The notes under the pieces: model-generated
What the model saw: only the letters and a program-made list of their open reading frames with translations
Told to the model about the DNA's origin: nothing
Databases searched by the model: none
Part shown: positions 30,860-32,263 of the stretch, one piece after another
Layout: every line of letters starts with the position of its first letter
Position numbering within the stretch: the first letter of the stretch is position 1
Translations under genes and position numbers: made by a program
Virus record (IMG/VR): IMGVR_UViG_3300010371_000086
Span: 1-32,263 of that record
Direction: 5' to 3' (one strand)
Length of the DNA: 32,263 bases
Origin: a virus

Positions 30860-32263
30860 TAGACCTTACCCGGCTTTCCTGAACGCAGACCATCGTTGAC
30901 TTGCTCATTTGGCGTCGTGTGATCGTCAGTGATGCCTGGATCGTACTGAGTGAGATCGTCCTGAGCCACACCAGGATAGATGGCCGCTTCGGTGTTAGAA
31001 GCTGATACGTCAGCAACGGTCTCGGGAGCTGTGCGCATACCGTTCGACAAAGAAAGCTGTGTTTGGAATGTGCGATTGCCGTTCGCGTCTATAGCACACT
31101 GATGCACAACGCCTTCGATGTGATAGACAACGCCGTCAAATTCGAGGTTATCACCTTCGCAAATAGGAGCCGAAATGCCCGTGCTCTGCATGGTACCGTT
31201 TAGCGTGAATTGTGATCCAATGAGACGGTCTGCGACCAAGTCCATCCACACACCAGGAGTCTTACCCACTTGATTGACAGCGTCGCAGGCGACAGTTTGG
31301 ATGTATGGTCGCAGACCGGATCTCTGGATATCAATATCATCACGCACGGGCGGATTCACCACGAGCTGACGGACAATCGGAATACCTGTGTTATAGCTGT
31401 TCTGTCCGTAGACATGAACGAAGTTGACGCGTGTTGCATCGGAACGCCCAACTCTCACCTTAGAGAGCAAGACCGGCGACATCTTCCATCGAGGCAAGCT
31501 AAGAAAGCGTGTGACCGGAATCGAGACGTTCTGATTTTGGTTGAGAGGCCCACTCTGATTTGAGGGCAATCCACTCGCCATCTGCTCGGCGAATATGTCC
31601 GTGGTGAACGGGATCTGACGAACAATGAGCTGTGGAACGATATAGCCGTCCTTGTTCACACGCAGACACGTGTACATCTCATTGACGGTTGCATTGAGGA
31701 ATTGCTCAAGCACATTCCAGAACGGAGTGTTCGTGAATGTCGGCATGAGAGGCATGAATGCTCCCAGCAGAGGCGTGCCTGTGTAATGGTGAGGGTTGTT
31801 GCTAGTACCACCGCTATCTTGCGTGTCAGGCAGAAACATCGTGTACGAAGAGATTCCTGAATTCGTATTCGAGTACTGCTGCACTCCAAATACAAGCTCG
31901 ACGATATCTGCAAACGCAAGCACGCCACCGGTCTTTGAACGCGATTCCTTGTTGAGAGCGTCACCGATCTCCTCGGGCACAAGGTACGCGAACGGAGCTT
32001 CCTTGTTGTTCGTCGTTGACGAAGGACCGAGCGCTCCTGTTGCAGCTTGCAGTCTCGTGCCGCCAGGATTGATGTTGGGGCTGATGCCCGAGCCGAATAG
32101 GATCTCGAACAGAGATGGAATCAAGACATGGACATTGTCTTGGATGCCACCATTCTTTGTAGAGCGAAATAGCTCGTTGATGTTGAGACCGATCTTCGCG
32201 AGCCACGTACCGACTTGGTTCTTCGCAAACTCAGCGAAGTTGTATTCGTAGAATATCGAAGAA
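30859..32263 (-). CDS. Baseplate hub protein, gpD/gp27-like (N-terminus cut by window edge)
   Basis: The frame is open to the right edge of the window, giving 467 visible residues; a TTG at 32124 is not the true start, because the upstream frame continues with protein-like sequence (NFAEFAKNQVGTWLAKIGL). The hub signature is seen in the centre: RFLSLPRWKMSPVLLSKVRV, YGQNSYNTGIPIVRQLVV and the EGDNLEFDGVVYHIEGVVHQ strand. These suggest the gpD-like barrel that docks the spike. The C-terminus is Thr/Asp-rich and probably flexible. It sits directly upstream of the spike gene with a TAATG overlap, the usual hub-spike order. Confidence 0.75.
   Translation of the reverse strand, partial: SSIFYEYNFAEFAKNQVGTWLAKIGLNINELFRSTKNGGIQDNVHVLIPSLFEILFGSGISPNINPGGTRLQAATGALGPSSTTNNKEAPFAYLVPEEIGDALNKESRSKTGGVLAFADIVELVFGVQQYSNTNSGISSYTMFLPDTQDSGGTSNNPHHYTGTPLLGAFMPLMPTFTNTPFWNVLEQFLNATVNEMYTCLRVNKDGYIVPQLIVRQIPFTTDIFAEQMASGLPSNQSGPLNQNQNVSIPVTRFLSLPRWKMSPVLLSKVRVGRSDATRVNFVHVYGQNSYNTGIPIVRQLVVNPPVRDDIDIQRSGLRPYIQTVACDAVNQVGKTPGVWMDLVADRLIGSQFTLNGTMQSTGISAPICEGDNLEFDGVVYHIEGVVHQCAIDANGNRTFQTQLSLSNGMRTAPETVADVSASNTEAAIYPGVAQDDLTQYDPGITDDHTTPNEQVNDGLRSGKPGKV

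Noticed and set aside
30859-32124. TTG at 32124 as the start of the hub gene
   Set aside because: The frame stays open with protein-like sequence to the window edge, so the gene is truncated by the window rather than starting here.
1-32263. tRNA genes, CRISPR arrays, insertion sequences or an integrase/attachment site
   Set aside because: No cloverleaf, regular spacer repeat, transposase or integrase frame could be seen by eye.

Overview
This window is part of the genome of a large double-stranded DNA phage with a contractile (myovirus-type) tail. It carries a run of baseplate genes (hub, spike, gp25-like wedge, gpJ-like wedge), very large fibre-like virion proteins, an M15 peptidase endolysin and two HNH endonucleases. 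No chromosomal housekeeping genes, rRNA, tRNA or CRISPR array were seen. The size of the tail proteins (1879 and 1153 residues) and the load of small accessory genes suggest a large or jumbo phage; that is inference. A lipobox lipoprotein and a short single-domain endolysin fit a Gram-negative host, but the host cannot be named from the sequence. Coding is nearly gapless, and no stretch above 300 bases lacks a gene.

Layout. (A) 1-3574, minus strand: a beta-helix tail fibre with a collagen-like stretch that runs off the left edge, a small probable virion protein, the endolysin and an endonuclease-VII-type HNH gene. (B) 3649-4167, plus strand: a lone lipoprotein with a zinc-protease signature and what looks like its own sigma70 promoter, a typical 'moron'. 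(C) 4164-17605, minus strand: a 695-residue virion/fibre protein, a 140-residue tube-like protein, a protein with a seven-bladed Kelch-type propeller, a second propeller plus Ig-like protein, and a giant gpJ-like baseplate protein. (D) 17670-27404, plus strand: a 9.7-kb cassette of 29 small, tightly packed genes. They include an HNH endonuclease, a CoaD-like adenylyltransferase, two proteins ending in a ribosomal L7/L12-like helical hairpin, a ClpX-type zinc-finger miniprotein, a kinase-like miniprotein, a primase-like protein, a cupin and many zinc-ribbon or membrane miniproteins. (E) 27420-32263, minus strand: a LysM/gp25-like baseplate fusion, the spike, and the baseplate hub, which runs off the right edge.

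How it works together. Blocks E and C together form the usual baseplate order (hub, spike, gp25-like, gpJ-like), followed by host-recognition proteins and lysis. Block D splits that order between the gp25-like and gpJ-like genes and is transcribed the other way.

The strongest unexplained signal is an almost invariant element, GATYCGCTATAAG followed by RGGNAC, found 11 times in block D. Each copy lies directly before a gene that is not translationally coupled to its predecessor; most other genes in the block overlap or abut the previous stop codon. In six copies the start codon lies exactly 6 nt after TATAAG, and in two copies exactly 18 nt after it, with a separate Shine-Dalgarno. This looks like a phage-specific promoter that often gives leaderless mRNA. 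A different sequence, CGNAATCTT, precedes several of the virion genes on the other strand.
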